DNA of 64,000 bases from Chloroflexi bacterium UBA4730 (GTDB lineage: Bacteria; Chloroflexota; Limnocylindria; P2-11E): NCBI GenBank assembly GCA_002404155.1, contig DHJC01000076.1, positions 1 through 64,000 on the forward strand, read 5' to 3'. How positions within the stretch are numbered: position 1 is the stretch's first letter; the number at the start of each line of letters is the position of its first letter. This document shows, piece after piece, positions 24,786 through 33,214 of this stretch. The position numbers and the translations under genes are program-made. The notes below the pieces were generated by a model. It was not told where the DNA came from. It did not search any database and worked only from the letters and a program-made list of their open reading frames with translations.

Positions 24786-25709
24786 ATGCCGGAGTACGTG
24801 ATCGAGACCAAGGATCTGACCAAGCAGTACGGCGACGTTATCGCCGTCGATCGTCTTTCGCTGCGCGTTCCCCACGGCGGCGTCTTTGGTTTCCTCGGCC
24901 CGAACGGATCCGGCAAGACGACGACGATGGGCATGCTGCTCGGGCTCGTACACCCGACCTCGGGGGAGGCGCGCATCTTCGGCGATCCCGCGCGCCATCC
25001 CGCGACGCTGCGTCGAGTCGGCGCGATGGTCGAGACCCCGACCTTCTATCCGTACCTCTCGGGACGCGCGAATCTTCGTTACTTCCAAGGTGTCGGGCGG
25101 CGTGGCTCATCCAGCGACATCGATCGATTGCTCGAGCTCGTCGATCTGGGGAAGCGCGCGGAGAGCAAGTACGCCACGTATTCGCTCGGCATGAAGCAGC
25201 GGCTCGGCATCGCTTGCGCGCTGCTCGGCGACCCCGAACTCGTCTTCCTCGACGAGCCGACGAACGGCCTGGACCCCGCGGGCGTCGTCGAGGTGCGGGA
25301 GCTCGTCCGTCAGCTCGGCAAGGGTGGGCGGACCGTCATTCTCTCCAGCCACCTGCTCGCCGAGACCGAGCTCGTGTGCGATAACGTCGCCGTGCTCTCG
25401 CGCGGTCGGCTGATCGCCCAGGGCACCATCCAGGAGCTGCTGCGACAGCACGACGCGTTCCACCTGCGCACGACCGATGACGCGAAAGCGCGCGTGACGC
25501 TCGCGCCATTGAGCTGGGTCGAACGTACCGAGGAGCGCGACGGCGGCCTCGTGGTCACCGCGCCGCAGGCCCGCTCATGGGAGATCACCCGCGCGCTCGC
25601 CGAAACCGGGGTCTATGTGAATGAGCTTGTGCCCGTCCACCGGTCGCTCGAGGAGTTCTTCATGGAGATCACCGGGACTGATCCGACCACTGGAAGGGAA
25701 CGGTCATGA
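24786..25709 (+). CDS. ABC-2 type exporter ATP-binding protein
   Basis: 307 residues from ATG 24786, with GGAGGAG five bases upstream. Walker A GPNGSGKTT, signature YSLGMKQRLGIA, Walker B LVFLDEPTNGLDP and the switch His in ILSSHLLAE are all present. The C-terminal 80 residues are an extension of the DrrA/BcrA kind. It energises the permease encoded next (4-bp ATGA overlap). Confidence 0.95.
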   Translation: MPEYVIETKDLTKQYGDVIAVDRLSLRVPHGGVFGFLGPNGSGKTTTMGMLLGLVHPTSGEARIFGDPARHPATLRRVGAMVETPTFYPYLSGRANLRYFQGVGRRGSSSDIDRLLELVDLGKRAESKYATYSLGMKQRLGIACALLGDPELVFLDEPTNGLDPAGVVEVRELVRQLGKGGRTVILSSHLLAETELVCDNVAVLSRGRLIAQGTIQELLRQHDAFHLRTTDDAKARVTLAPLSWVERTEERDGGLVVTAPQARSWEITRALAETGVYVNELVPVHRSLEEFFMEITGTDPTTGRERS

Positions 25710-26740
25710 TCGCGAACATCGCCAACCTCACTCGGTGGGAGTGGTTCAAGCTGCGGCGGCGCTGGATGCTCTGGATCGTCCTCGTGTTCGCGATCCTCTT
25801 CGCGCAGCTCGCGGTGTGGGGCCAGTTCTTCTCATACGAGAATCTGCAGAGCACTGGCGGCGAGATCACCGTGCCAGCGACGTTGCAACAACAGCAGGGC
25901 CGACTGCCACGGACAGTCGCGTGCAACGACCTCCTCTCGGGCGATCAGGGAAGGCAGCCAGCGGACCTCGACGTGCAGGTAATCGCCGGGCTCGCCGCGC
26001 AGTGCCGCCAGCAGGCGGCCACGCAGCCGGCTCGGCTCGCACGCGCGTATCAGGGCTTCACCCTCCCAGGCAGCATCTCGACCGCGCTCGTCATCGTGCA
26101 GGCGCTCGCCCTCATCCTCATAGCCATCCTCACCGCGTCGGCGATCGGCATCGACTACGGATCCGGCACGCTGCGCTCGGTGCTCACGCAAGGGACAGGG
26201 CGGTGGCCGTACCTGACTGCGAAGATCCTGACGCTAGCGATCCTCACCGCCCTCGGGCTCCTCGTCGCGCTGGCGACGGTGGCCATCAGCAGCGTGATCG
26301 CGGGAGCCATCGCGGGCGCGGCCCCGAGCGCGGCGACGGTGACTGCGACCTGGGCGGATGCGGGCCTCGCGCTCTGGAAGGCTTGGGTCTCGGTCCTCCC
26401 GTACCTCGCGCTGACCACGTTCGTCACGGTGGTCGCTCGGTCGTCCGCAGCCGGGATGGCGATCGGGCTCGGTTACTACTTCCTGGGGCAACTGCTCATC
26501 GCGCTCTTCTCGAGCCTCTTCAGCTGGTTCCAGAACGTCGCCGACTTCCTCCTCGTCAGGAACATCTCGGCGTGGACCCAAGGCGGCGCTGGGACGAGCG
26601 GTGGGTTCAGTTCGCTCGGTGGAAGCCTGCCGGACGCGACGCACGCGATTGTGGTGCTCGCCATCTACACCGTCGCGCTCAGTACCATTGCGTTCTGGAT
26701 CTTTGAGCGCCGAGACGTCCAGGGGGCGACGGTTGGCTAG
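25706..26740 (+). CDS. ABC-2 type permease
   Basis: 344 residues with six predicted helices: the first after a basic WFKLRRRWMLW, then a roughly 100-residue extracytoplasmic loop (residues 45-125), then five helices including SASIGIDYGSGTLRSVL-like region ASAIGIDYGSGTLRSVLTQG. This is the membrane half of the exporter whose ATPase lies upstream. Substrate unknown; possibly lipid, peptide or drug. Confidence 0.9.
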   Translation: MIANIANLTRWEWFKLRRRWMLWIVLVFAILFAQLAVWGQFFSYENLQSTGGEITVPATLQQQQGRLPRTVACNDLLSGDQGRQPADLDVQVIAGLAAQCRQQAATQPARLARAYQGFTLPGSISTALVIVQALALILIAILTASAIGIDYGSGTLRSVLTQGTGRWPYLTAKILTLAILTALGLLVALATVAISSVIAGAIAGAAPSAATVTATWADAGLALWKAWVSVLPYLALTTFVTVVARSSAAGMAIGLGYYFLGQLLIALFSSLFSWFQNVADFLLVRNISAWTQGGAGTSGGFSSLGGSLPDATHAIVVLAIYTVALSTIAFWIFERRDVQGATVG

Positions 26741-26776
26741 CGAGAGTTCGACGGCCGCGACCTAGGGACTCGGCGT

Positions 26777-26929
26777 ATGAACATCGCAGCGAAGCGCTTG
26801 GACGTGGATAAGGGAAACCTTCAGAGGATTCTCAGTGGACAACGGCCGTTGACCCGCGCGATGCTCGAGCGGCTGGAGCCACTAGCAGGGCGGGTGAGCC
26901 GCCGTCGCGGCGAGCAGAATCCGGGCTGA
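26777..26929 (+). CDS. short HTH-like peptide (50 aa)
   Basis: A short frame from ATG 26777: AAKRLDVDKGNLQRILSGQR followed by PLTRAMLERLEPLAGRV. This reads as the helix-turn-helix part of a XRE-like regulator without the first helix. It may be a truncated antitoxin or regulator. There is no clear ribosome-binding site. Confidence 0.4.
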   Translation: MNIAAKRLDVDKGNLQRILSGQRPLTRAMLERLEPLAGRVSRRRGEQNPG

Positions 26930-27043
26930 TGCCGCGAGGAACGGCTGGCCCCAAATACCCACACAGCTGCGGCATCCTCGTCGCCTCAAGACCGCTAACT
27001 ACGCGAACGGTGGATCGATCTTCGGCCCGGTGCGGCGAATCCC

Positions 27044-27187
27044 GTGATTCCCACGCGGAAGTGCGGAGCGACTATCGCCACCGCCAATGAGGACTCGTGG
27101 CACATGGCATCGGCGCATCCCGACATCTGGGCGACGCTTCAGGTGCTAGCGGAGATCGCCGCTAGTCAGGTCCGTGGCCACGACTAG
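27044..27187 (+). pseudogene. possible gene remnant in a non-coding stretch
   Basis: In the 300-bp interval 26930-27228 one frame reads ATANEDSWHMASAHPDIWAT and LQVLAEIAASQVRGHD before a stop at 27185. It looks like the C-terminal end of a small helical protein; no plausible start for a complete gene exists. I see nothing else in this interval. Confidence 0.25.
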
Positions 27188-27228
27188 AGCAAACAATGAG
27201 ACACCCGATCAATGAAATGCCCATCGTC

Positions 27229-27867
27229 TCAGTCGTGCGGGGGCCACCCACAGAACTGCGGATCGATGTCATCCACTTGACCGCGCTTCTTCAGAGCTCG
27301 ACGCACAGCTGTATCAACCTCGCGAGGAGCCCAGGCGACATAGTTTCGCGCCGCGGCTTGCTCCGCCTCATCAAGTCCAAGGAAGTGTGCCACCGCCGCT
27401 CCGATGGAGAACGGCAGTTCGCCAAAGTCAGGCGGAATGTCGGTCCACACGACAGCATCGAAGGTGGCGCGTTGCAGCCACCTGCGCAAGTGGTCGACGA
27501 TTGCAGGGCTGTTGCGGCTCCATTCAGTTCCAGCCCTCAGGTCAACAAACCCAATCCAGTGCTTCTTGGTGGTTCTCTCGCGAACAAGTAATTGCTCAAT
27601 GACGCGCTCGATCGAGTCGAGGGCACTGGCGGCATATCTGGTTCGCACCCACTCGCCGTTCCTCTCGTCGATGACGGCCGTCAGCCGCCGGTCCTTCGAG
27701 ATCCTCGAGAACTCAATCGGCAGGCTCGGTCCGTTCTCGTGCCAGGTGACTGGCTCGACCAGTGACAGCCCATGCCAGTCATAGGTGAGGGAGCCCCAGC
27801 CAAGAATCGCGACGCTCAACGCGAAATTCGCACTGGGTGCCTGCAGCTCGCGCTCGACGATGTCCAT
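27229..27867 (-). CDS. conserved hypothetical protein in defence island
   Basis: 212 residues from ATG 27867 (MDIVERELQAPSANFALSVA); the frame is open upstream without protein-like content. The pattern AILGWGSLTYDW, LPIEFSRISKDRRLTAVID, WIGFVDLRAG and AVVWTDIPPDF resembles gamma-glutamylcyclotransferase-like folds (the YGSL-type start, here GWGSL). I do not assign a reaction. It is the last gene of the low-GC island, downstream of the helicase on the same strand. Confidence 0.6.
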   Translation of the reverse strand: MDIVERELQAPSANFALSVAILGWGSLTYDWHGLSLVEPVTWHENGPSLPIEFSRISKDRRLTAVIDERNGEWVRTRYAASALDSIERVIEQLLVRERTTKKHWIGFVDLRAGTEWSRNSPAIVDHLRRWLQRATFDAVVWTDIPPDFGELPFSIGAAVAHFLGLDEAEQAAARNYVAWAPREVDTAVRRALKKRGQVDDIDPQFCGWPPHD

Positions 27868-28061
27868 CACGACACCTGGCGATCCATTGCCTCTAGTACC
27901 CAGACCTTCTCGTCGGGATGGGACTCCAGGTGCGCGAGCCAAGCGCTGTACTGCAACGTGTCCATTGGTCACGGCATCCAGGGTCGGAAGAACGGTCACC
28001 CCGTCCGAGAATCACGATGCTCATTGATGCTTTGAAAGCCACTCTGAGCGTATTGGTCTCT

Positions 28062-29984
28062 CTATTCGGGCCACGTCTCAGAGCCTCGTCTACTAGCTGG
28101 CGCCGTCGAGCCGAGATCATTGACGAATCGTGACGTTATCGCCGGACCGACACTGCCCGGCCCATAGACGAGGCGGGCGCCGATCTTATGCGCAAGGTCG
28201 CGGCGCATCTGTCGGATGCTCGAGATGACGAGTGTCGTCCTCGATCGCGTTATTGCCACGTACATGACCCTACGTTGTTCCTCGAGGTGCCGAGCGATCT
28301 CCGCCCCGCGGAGGGTCGAGTCAAACGAAGGGATCAGTCCCTCGATGCAGCCAACGATGACTACCAACTGTGCAGTCAGGCCCTTCGATTTGTGCAAACT
28401 CATGACTCGGACGTACTCGACATCCGTGGGAAGCTCCGGTCTAGCGATCGCCGTCGTGAGCACATCTGACAGATCGGCCGCTGTGTAATTGGGATCAGTG
28501 ATCGTCGCAGCCCAGCCGCGAAACGGATCTGCCCATTCCTTGGTGGCCGGGAAGAGTGCGTCAGCCAAGGCGGATCCACGCAGACCGCCAAGCTCCGTCT
28601 CACGCCGCTTCAGTTCAACGTAGCGCTTCACTATCCCATCGACGTAGGCCAGTCGCAGGCTTCCATCGACGAGCGCGTCCAGAACGTCTCGCGGATGTGT
28701 GCCGGCCTTTTCTGCGTGGGCCCGGATCCGCCGCCAGCCGGCCGATTCGAGCGACGGATCGCCAAAACCACAAAAGCAGCGGAGCGAAACGCGATCCTGC
28801 GGACGCGCGAGCACGGTTAGCAAAGCATGCGTTTCCTGCGACTCGCAAGCGGCAGAATCTCTTGGGTTGCCGTCGAGGCTCTGTTCGCTGAAGAAACTGT
28901 GCGCTATGACTCCAAGCCGGACGAGCTCATTACGAATCGCGTAGCCAAACTGGCGCCGTGGGGCAAGCACGAGAATCTCTCCTGGCTTCGCGCCTTTGTC
29001 GATTCGTTGCTTGATGAAGCGTGCTAGTCCTCGAGATTCTTGCTCCATGTTCAACCATTGGACGATCAGCACCTCGCCGTCATCGCACGTCGCAGGTGGC
29101 TTCAACAGCCGTTTGGAGCGACTGGCGTTCACGCCGATCAGATTATTGGCGAGCTCTATGACACGCTTTGGACAGCGCCGGCATAGCTCCAGTGTCTCGA
29201 GAATCGTGCCTGCGTGGGTGGCCGGAAACTCTCGTATTCCCTCCGGGTGCGCGTACTTGAACGAGTAGATCGACTGGTCTTCATCGCCTATCACGGTGAG
29301 CGAGCCATGTTCAGCCAAGGTATCGAGCAGAACTTGTTCCGCCTTATTCAGATCCTGGTATTCGTCCACGAGTACGTGATCGAAAGCTGTGAGTTCAGGC
29401 GCCGCTGGGTTCTGTCTGAAGTACCGAAGAGCGATCGGTACGAGCTCCTCGATGAGCATCCCTTCGTGAAAGCGGAGCCAGGAGTTGAGCTCGGTGTCGA
29501 ATTTCCTGTCTACAGCGTCGGACGCCCAGCCCGGCTTTTCATGTTGAAGCCTTGCCCAAGCCGCTCCGAATGCACGTAGTCGTTTCTCTCGATCGCGTAG
29601 CCCCCCGAAGGACTTGTCGCGAAGGTCTGCGACTAAGAAGGGAAGCTCGTAGTCGAGGAGCGGTCGCGGCACTCGCCCGGTGACCGGAAACACTCCCTCC
29701 CTCGATAGGACGGAGAAGCAGAAGGAGTGAAGTGTCCCCGCGACGATGTCACGCGCGCCGAAGAAGGTAATCTTCGCGATTTCTCGCTTCAGATCTGCAG
29801 CTGCAGTACGGGTGAAAGTGCTAACTAGGATTCGCGCGGCGGTGACCGCGTTGCTCAATAGTTGGGTCACGCCCGCCATCAGCGAGTAGGTCTTTCCGGT
29901 CCCAGGCCCAGCGACGACGCGCAGTGGCGCATGTTTCGCCACCGCAATCTGAGCCGATACGCGCGCTGACTGGTCCGTACCCAC
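28062..29984 (-). CDS. UvrD-like superfamily 1 helicase
   Basis: 640 residues from GTG 29984. Motifs in order: Q-like TDQSARVSAQ at the start, Walker A AGPGTGKT (residues 25-32), motif Ia STFTRTAAADL, Walker B HVLVDEYQDLNKAE, motif III VIGDEDQSIYSFKYA, motif V VMSLHKSKGLTAQLV and motif VI RRVMYVAITRSRTTL. It is shorter than UvrD/PcrA (about 720) and lies in a low-GC island with other defence-type genes, so it is more likely an antiphage or plasmid-restricting helicase than the housekeeping repair enzyme. No partner OLD/TOPRIM nuclease (as in Gabija) is visible. Confidence 0.92.
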   Translation of the reverse strand: MGTDQSARVSAQIAVAKHAPLRVVAGPGTGKTYSLMAGVTQLLSNAVTAARILVSTFTRTAAADLKREIAKITFFGARDIVAGTLHSFCFSVLSREGVFPVTGRVPRPLLDYELPFLVADLRDKSFGGLRDREKRLRAFGAAWARLQHEKPGWASDAVDRKFDTELNSWLRFHEGMLIEELVPIALRYFRQNPAAPELTAFDHVLVDEYQDLNKAEQVLLDTLAEHGSLTVIGDEDQSIYSFKYAHPEGIREFPATHAGTILETLELCRRCPKRVIELANNLIGVNASRSKRLLKPPATCDDGEVLIVQWLNMEQESRGLARFIKQRIDKGAKPGEILVLAPRRQFGYAIRNELVRLGVIAHSFFSEQSLDGNPRDSAACESQETHALLTVLARPQDRVSLRCFCGFGDPSLESAGWRRIRAHAEKAGTHPRDVLDALVDGSLRLAYVDGIVKRYVELKRRETELGGLRGSALADALFPATKEWADPFRGWAATITDPNYTAADLSDVLTTAIARPELPTDVEYVRVMSLHKSKGLTAQLVVIVGCIEGLIPSFDSTLRGAEIARHLEEQRRVMYVAITRSRTTLVISSIRQMRRDLAHKIGARLVYGPGSVGPAITSRFVNDLGSTAPASRRGSETWPE

Positions 29985-30047
29985 AATGCGAGAGGATAAA
30001 GCCTGGTTACCTAAACTTCGACGCCTGTCTAGTTAAGATCGACCGCT

Positions 30048-30449
30048 TTACCCCCGGCGCTGCTGGGATTTAGAGCGAAGGCGTGTAGGTCGGTGTAGGT
30101 CGCTGTATCTCTCTCTCTCTCTCTCCGGTCGCGCTCGACCCGCAGGTCGTGGTTCCCGTTCACCGCCGGCCGTCAATGGGCGGAAGCCTCCAGGCAATCC
30201 CTTAGCGACGTCTTCGTAGGCGTGCAGGACAGAGAAGAAATCAACAACTTCGGGGATGAAGCTCGCAGATTCCTCTGGGTAGAAAAAACGGTAGGCCGCT
30301 TTCAGTTGCCTCTCGATAACGAGACCGCGGCGTCGAGCCAACTCGTGCACTCGGGTGAGAAGGACTGTCGTATTGGGCAAACCGAACGCCGACGAGAAGC
30401 CTGCACCGATGAGATAACAGGTATGAGTCCGGCTCGGCGCTCGCGGCAT
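30048..30449 (-). pseudogene. truncated SIR2-like (NAD-binding) protein
   Basis: The first 85 residues look native: CYLIGAGFSSAFGLPNTTVL is the nucleotide-binding start of SIR2-like defence domains, followed by YRFFYPEESASFIPEVVDFF and SVLHAYEDVAKGLPGG. After that the frame becomes Arg-rich and passes through a (GA)n tract to a stop at 30048, so the domain is cut off well before its normal length (250 or more residues). It could be a decayed gene or an out-of-frame state of a repeat-switched gene; the downstream sequence gives no obvious continuation in the other frames. Confidence 0.6.
30108..30125. repeat. (TC)9 dinucleotide tract inside SIR2-like gene
   Basis: Nine uninterrupted TC units (GA on the coding strand) translate as an alternating Arg-Glu run. 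Dinucleotide tracts of this length are uncommon in bacterial coding sequence and prone to slippage. It lies in the C-terminal, abnormal part of the SIR2-like frame. Confidence 0.9.
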
Positions 30450-30519
30450 GACGACAGTCTACTGACCCATTTCGGCGGACCTCAGTCAATTGCCGGGCTG
30501 TAGACACTGACCCGTGTGG

Positions 30520-32802
30520 TTAGGCATGGTCTGCTAGGCGGTCGAACATCGCCTCTATTTCGTCATCGCTTGCTTCGTGGCGAGGCTCAAAGGTGGGTCC
30601 CCTGTCGCGCCACTCATCCTCGGCGCGCGTTTCCGCTTCCGAACGATCGTGGGCTTCCCGTTCCTTAGCTTCCTCGAATTCGTCAGGGAGTGCGAAGCCC
30701 AGGGCGTCTGCGCAGTGTTCGAGCGTTCCCAGGTCGTCCGGGTATGGCCACTGCGCGAGCTCGTCTGTTAGGAATGCGCCGAACTCACTTTGAGTGGTCG
30801 ACCATTCGTCTTCAGAAAACAGGTCGGCCCAGTCCTCGTGAAAGTCAACCAACCTTCTCCATGACTCGGCGCTGCCGATCTGACCTTGAAGTAGTCGCTT
30901 TGCTGCTGCAATCAGGTCGGCGACAAGTGCCTTAGGCAGGTAGTCGGCCTTCTGCGCAGCCTCAATCAGCAGTCCGAACTTCTCGGATTGACCATCGCCC
31001 CGAGACCAGGCGTCGACAACCTTCGCAACCTCACTCACGAGCCAGTCGCGACCAGATGAAAACCGTTCATCGGATGCGATGCTGAGCAGGAAAGCGAGCC
31101 TGCTCTCGCGAAGAACTGACGCAGGTATCTCCGTGGGACCATCGGCCTGGGCATGCGATAAGCCAGGCTTGATTAGGAGCGACCGGAGGAGGTCGACGTA
31201 CTCCACCCCCATCTGCCGCAACGCCTGGGATAGGCCGCCTTCCACACCGGCCTTCTCGGTCACTGAAGACGCAATCAACCACAAACGCTGGGCTTGTTCG
31301 AACGTGAAGCTTGAGCGTACGAGTGGCGAAAGCTCCACAGGATTGTTGTTCAAGTAGTCAATGACGAAGTCACGGATCGAAGGGTTGCGAAATCTCACCA
31401 ATCTCCCGCGCGGTGTCACTGCGTCGATGGTGATGAAGGTGGTCTCGAGAACCTTTAGTGCGCCCTCGAAACCACCCGGACCGATGACTACCGCTTGCGT
31501 CCTGCAATACGTTTCGATGGCAGACGCCAAGCCTTGCATCGTTGCGCTTGCACTGAAGGTAACCAGGGTCAACAAGACGGCTCGCTGAACATCGTCAAGG
31601 TGTCCTGCGAAGGCCTTACCCCAGATGCGCTCCGGGCGATCGAGAGCATCAATCGCATTCTTCACGATGTCATCGTCGGAGCGCGCCTCACTCGCAGCTT
31701 CCACGATTGCTTCGATCAGCCGAGGGCTGTAGTTCGCATGATCAATGATTCGAAGGTACGCCCGCGCATCATTAAAGACCAACCTTCTCGCGGCGGGCAG
31801 AGCCGAGTGGAAGAGGTGGTTGTAGAGGATCTTCGCTCGATCCAATCGACTATAAGCATCGAGCAGCAACACGTACTTGCGGACCGGTTTGTCGACGACT
31901 TGCAAGCGCTCGTAGATCCGCAGCGCTTGCGCCAATACGTATGCCCGCGTCGTCATGACCAGCAGCTTGCTCTTGTCCCCACTCACGCGCTCGATAAAGT
32001 TCGCGAGTCGATGATCTTCATTCTTGCCCAGCTTCTCGCGAAAGTCGGCCATCCCGAGGAAGTCGTCGTAATAGAAGACCTGCAACTCCCCAGCGGCGAG
32101 AACTGACCAAGCCTCGTCAATGTCCTCTGAGACGTCCACGGGTTGGTAGTCCTTTCCCATCGCATCCAGGAGAAGCATCCGGGCAAGAACGGTCTTGCCA
32201 ATCCCAGGCTCGCCCACAATTACGCAGATGCTCTTGTCGTAGAGCATTGTTTGAGCCGTTAGAAAGGCGGAGCTTTCGACGTAGAGCGGAAGCGACCGTC
32301 GAATCTGTGTTGCGAGCATCGCGGTCCGGTTCTCCGTTTGGGCGCGGAGGAGTTTCTCGAGCGTCGTGGCGTTTGTGAGCCAAAGCTTGACGTGGGCTCT
32401 CTCGACGGCTGGGTGAGCCGTAAGCATGTTGTCGATGTCATCGGGCCCGAGAACGTCACCGGCCGAGAGCATGAAAGGCCGAAACATGGCGAAGAGTCGG
32501 TCTTTTTGTCTTGGGGTTAGTGGATGCGTAGTTGCTACGTAGTACCTGCGGGGCCCGATCTTCTGAACACGCTCGCTCTCCACGTGCAACGAACCCTCGA
32601 GTTGAGAAAATGAGCTTCTCACGTAGTGCTTGCACTGGACGATGTCCGGCCGCTCGCCGGGCGCCAGATGCCTCAGATCGATGCCGCCATCCGGCCCTCG
32701 GGCGAACCGTTCATAACGGTCGCCGGTCTCAGCGCGCATTAGGTCCGCGACAAGATCCTCGAACTCAACGTCGGAGAGCTGGCTGTAGTCGTAGCGCGAC
32801 AC
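30520..32802 (-). CDS. Mrr nuclease-STAND NTPase fusion, putative antiphage
   Basis: 760 residues from GTG 32802. Residues 5-90 form a Mrr-type PD-(D/E)xK nuclease: FEDLVADLM (Glu15), GPDGGIDL (Asp42) and VQCKHY (Gln56, Lys58). A STAND-type P-loop NTPase follows: Walker A VGEPGIGKT (residues 196-204), Walker B-like FYYDDFLG near 250, and a Leu-rich winged-helix region with PSIRDFVIDYLN near 480. The C-terminal 250 residues are helical and acidic, suited to sensing or oligomerisation. The layout (nuclease effector, STAND core, C-terminal sensor) is that of Avs-like and other STAND defence proteins, but it is about half their size. It is the first gene of the low-GC island operon. Confidence 0.85.
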   Translation of the reverse strand: MSRYDYSQLSDVEFEDLVADLMRAETGDRYERFARGPDGGIDLRHLAPGERPDIVQCKHYVRSSFSQLEGSLHVESERVQKIGPRRYYVATTHPLTPRQKDRLFAMFRPFMLSAGDVLGPDDIDNMLTAHPAVERAHVKLWLTNATTLEKLLRAQTENRTAMLATQIRRSLPLYVESSAFLTAQTMLYDKSICVIVGEPGIGKTVLARMLLLDAMGKDYQPVDVSEDIDEAWSVLAAGELQVFYYDDFLGMADFREKLGKNEDHRLANFIERVSGDKSKLLVMTTRAYVLAQALRIYERLQVVDKPVRKYVLLLDAYSRLDRAKILYNHLFHSALPAARRLVFNDARAYLRIIDHANYSPRLIEAIVEAASEARSDDDIVKNAIDALDRPERIWGKAFAGHLDDVQRAVLLTLVTFSASATMQGLASAIETYCRTQAVVIGPGGFEGALKVLETTFITIDAVTPRGRLVRFRNPSIRDFVIDYLNNNPVELSPLVRSSFTFEQAQRLWLIASSVTEKAGVEGGLSQALRQMGVEYVDLLRSLLIKPGLSHAQADGPTEIPASVLRESRLAFLLSIASDERFSSGRDWLVSEVAKVVDAWSRGDGQSEKFGLLIEAAQKADYLPKALVADLIAAAKRLLQGQIGSAESWRRLVDFHEDWADLFSEDEWSTTQSEFGAFLTDELAQWPYPDDLGTLEHCADALGFALPDEFEEAKEREAHDRSEAETRAEDEWRDRGPTFEPRHEASDDEIEAMFDRLADHA

Positions 32803-33034
32803 TCGAATTCAATCGTACCTGTCGGGCTTCGCAGCTTGACTGCATTTCGTTGTCTGCGTTAAGTGTGCGACCGACGCCGGACGAAGTTCACTTCGATGAG
32901 GGCAAGTTTGTCGGCCTTGCCGAGAGGGAGGCAGGCGAGCGCAGCGCTCGATCCACAGGACGGGAACCCCGCTAACCATCGTCGTCAATAGGCGTTGTCT
33001 CCGCGTTCACAGCGATGTCCGTAGCTATACCCCA

Positions 33035-33214
33035 TCAGAGACCGGTCGGCGGCGTCCGGATCCCCGTGTACCAAAGGCCGATCGCAAGGATGATGAGCAG
33101 GAGCGCGAGCGCGAGGTACGACATGCCGCGGCCGCGCCGGAAGATGACGATGAGGAGCAGCAGCGCGGCGGCCGCGACGAGCGCGAGGTCGAGGACCAGG
33201 AAGAAAAGCTGCAT
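33035..33214 (-). CDS. small two-helix membrane protein (59 aa)
   Basis: Two helices (LFFLVLDLALVAAAALLLLI and YLALALLLIILAIGLWYTGI) flank a basic turn RRGRGM. The ATG overlaps the stop of the upstream oxidase as TGATG, which supports real translation. Function unknown; possibly a membrane anchor or partner in the oxidase operon. Confidence 0.6.
   Translation of the reverse strand: MQLFFLVLDLALVAAAALLLLIVIFRRGRGMSYLALALLLIILAIGLWYTGIRTPPTGL

Noticed and set aside
28062..32802. Complete Gabija, Zorya or classical type I/IV restriction system
   Set aside because: No OLD/TOPRIM nuclease, no methyltransferase, no specificity subunit and no Zor-type membrane proteins are present.
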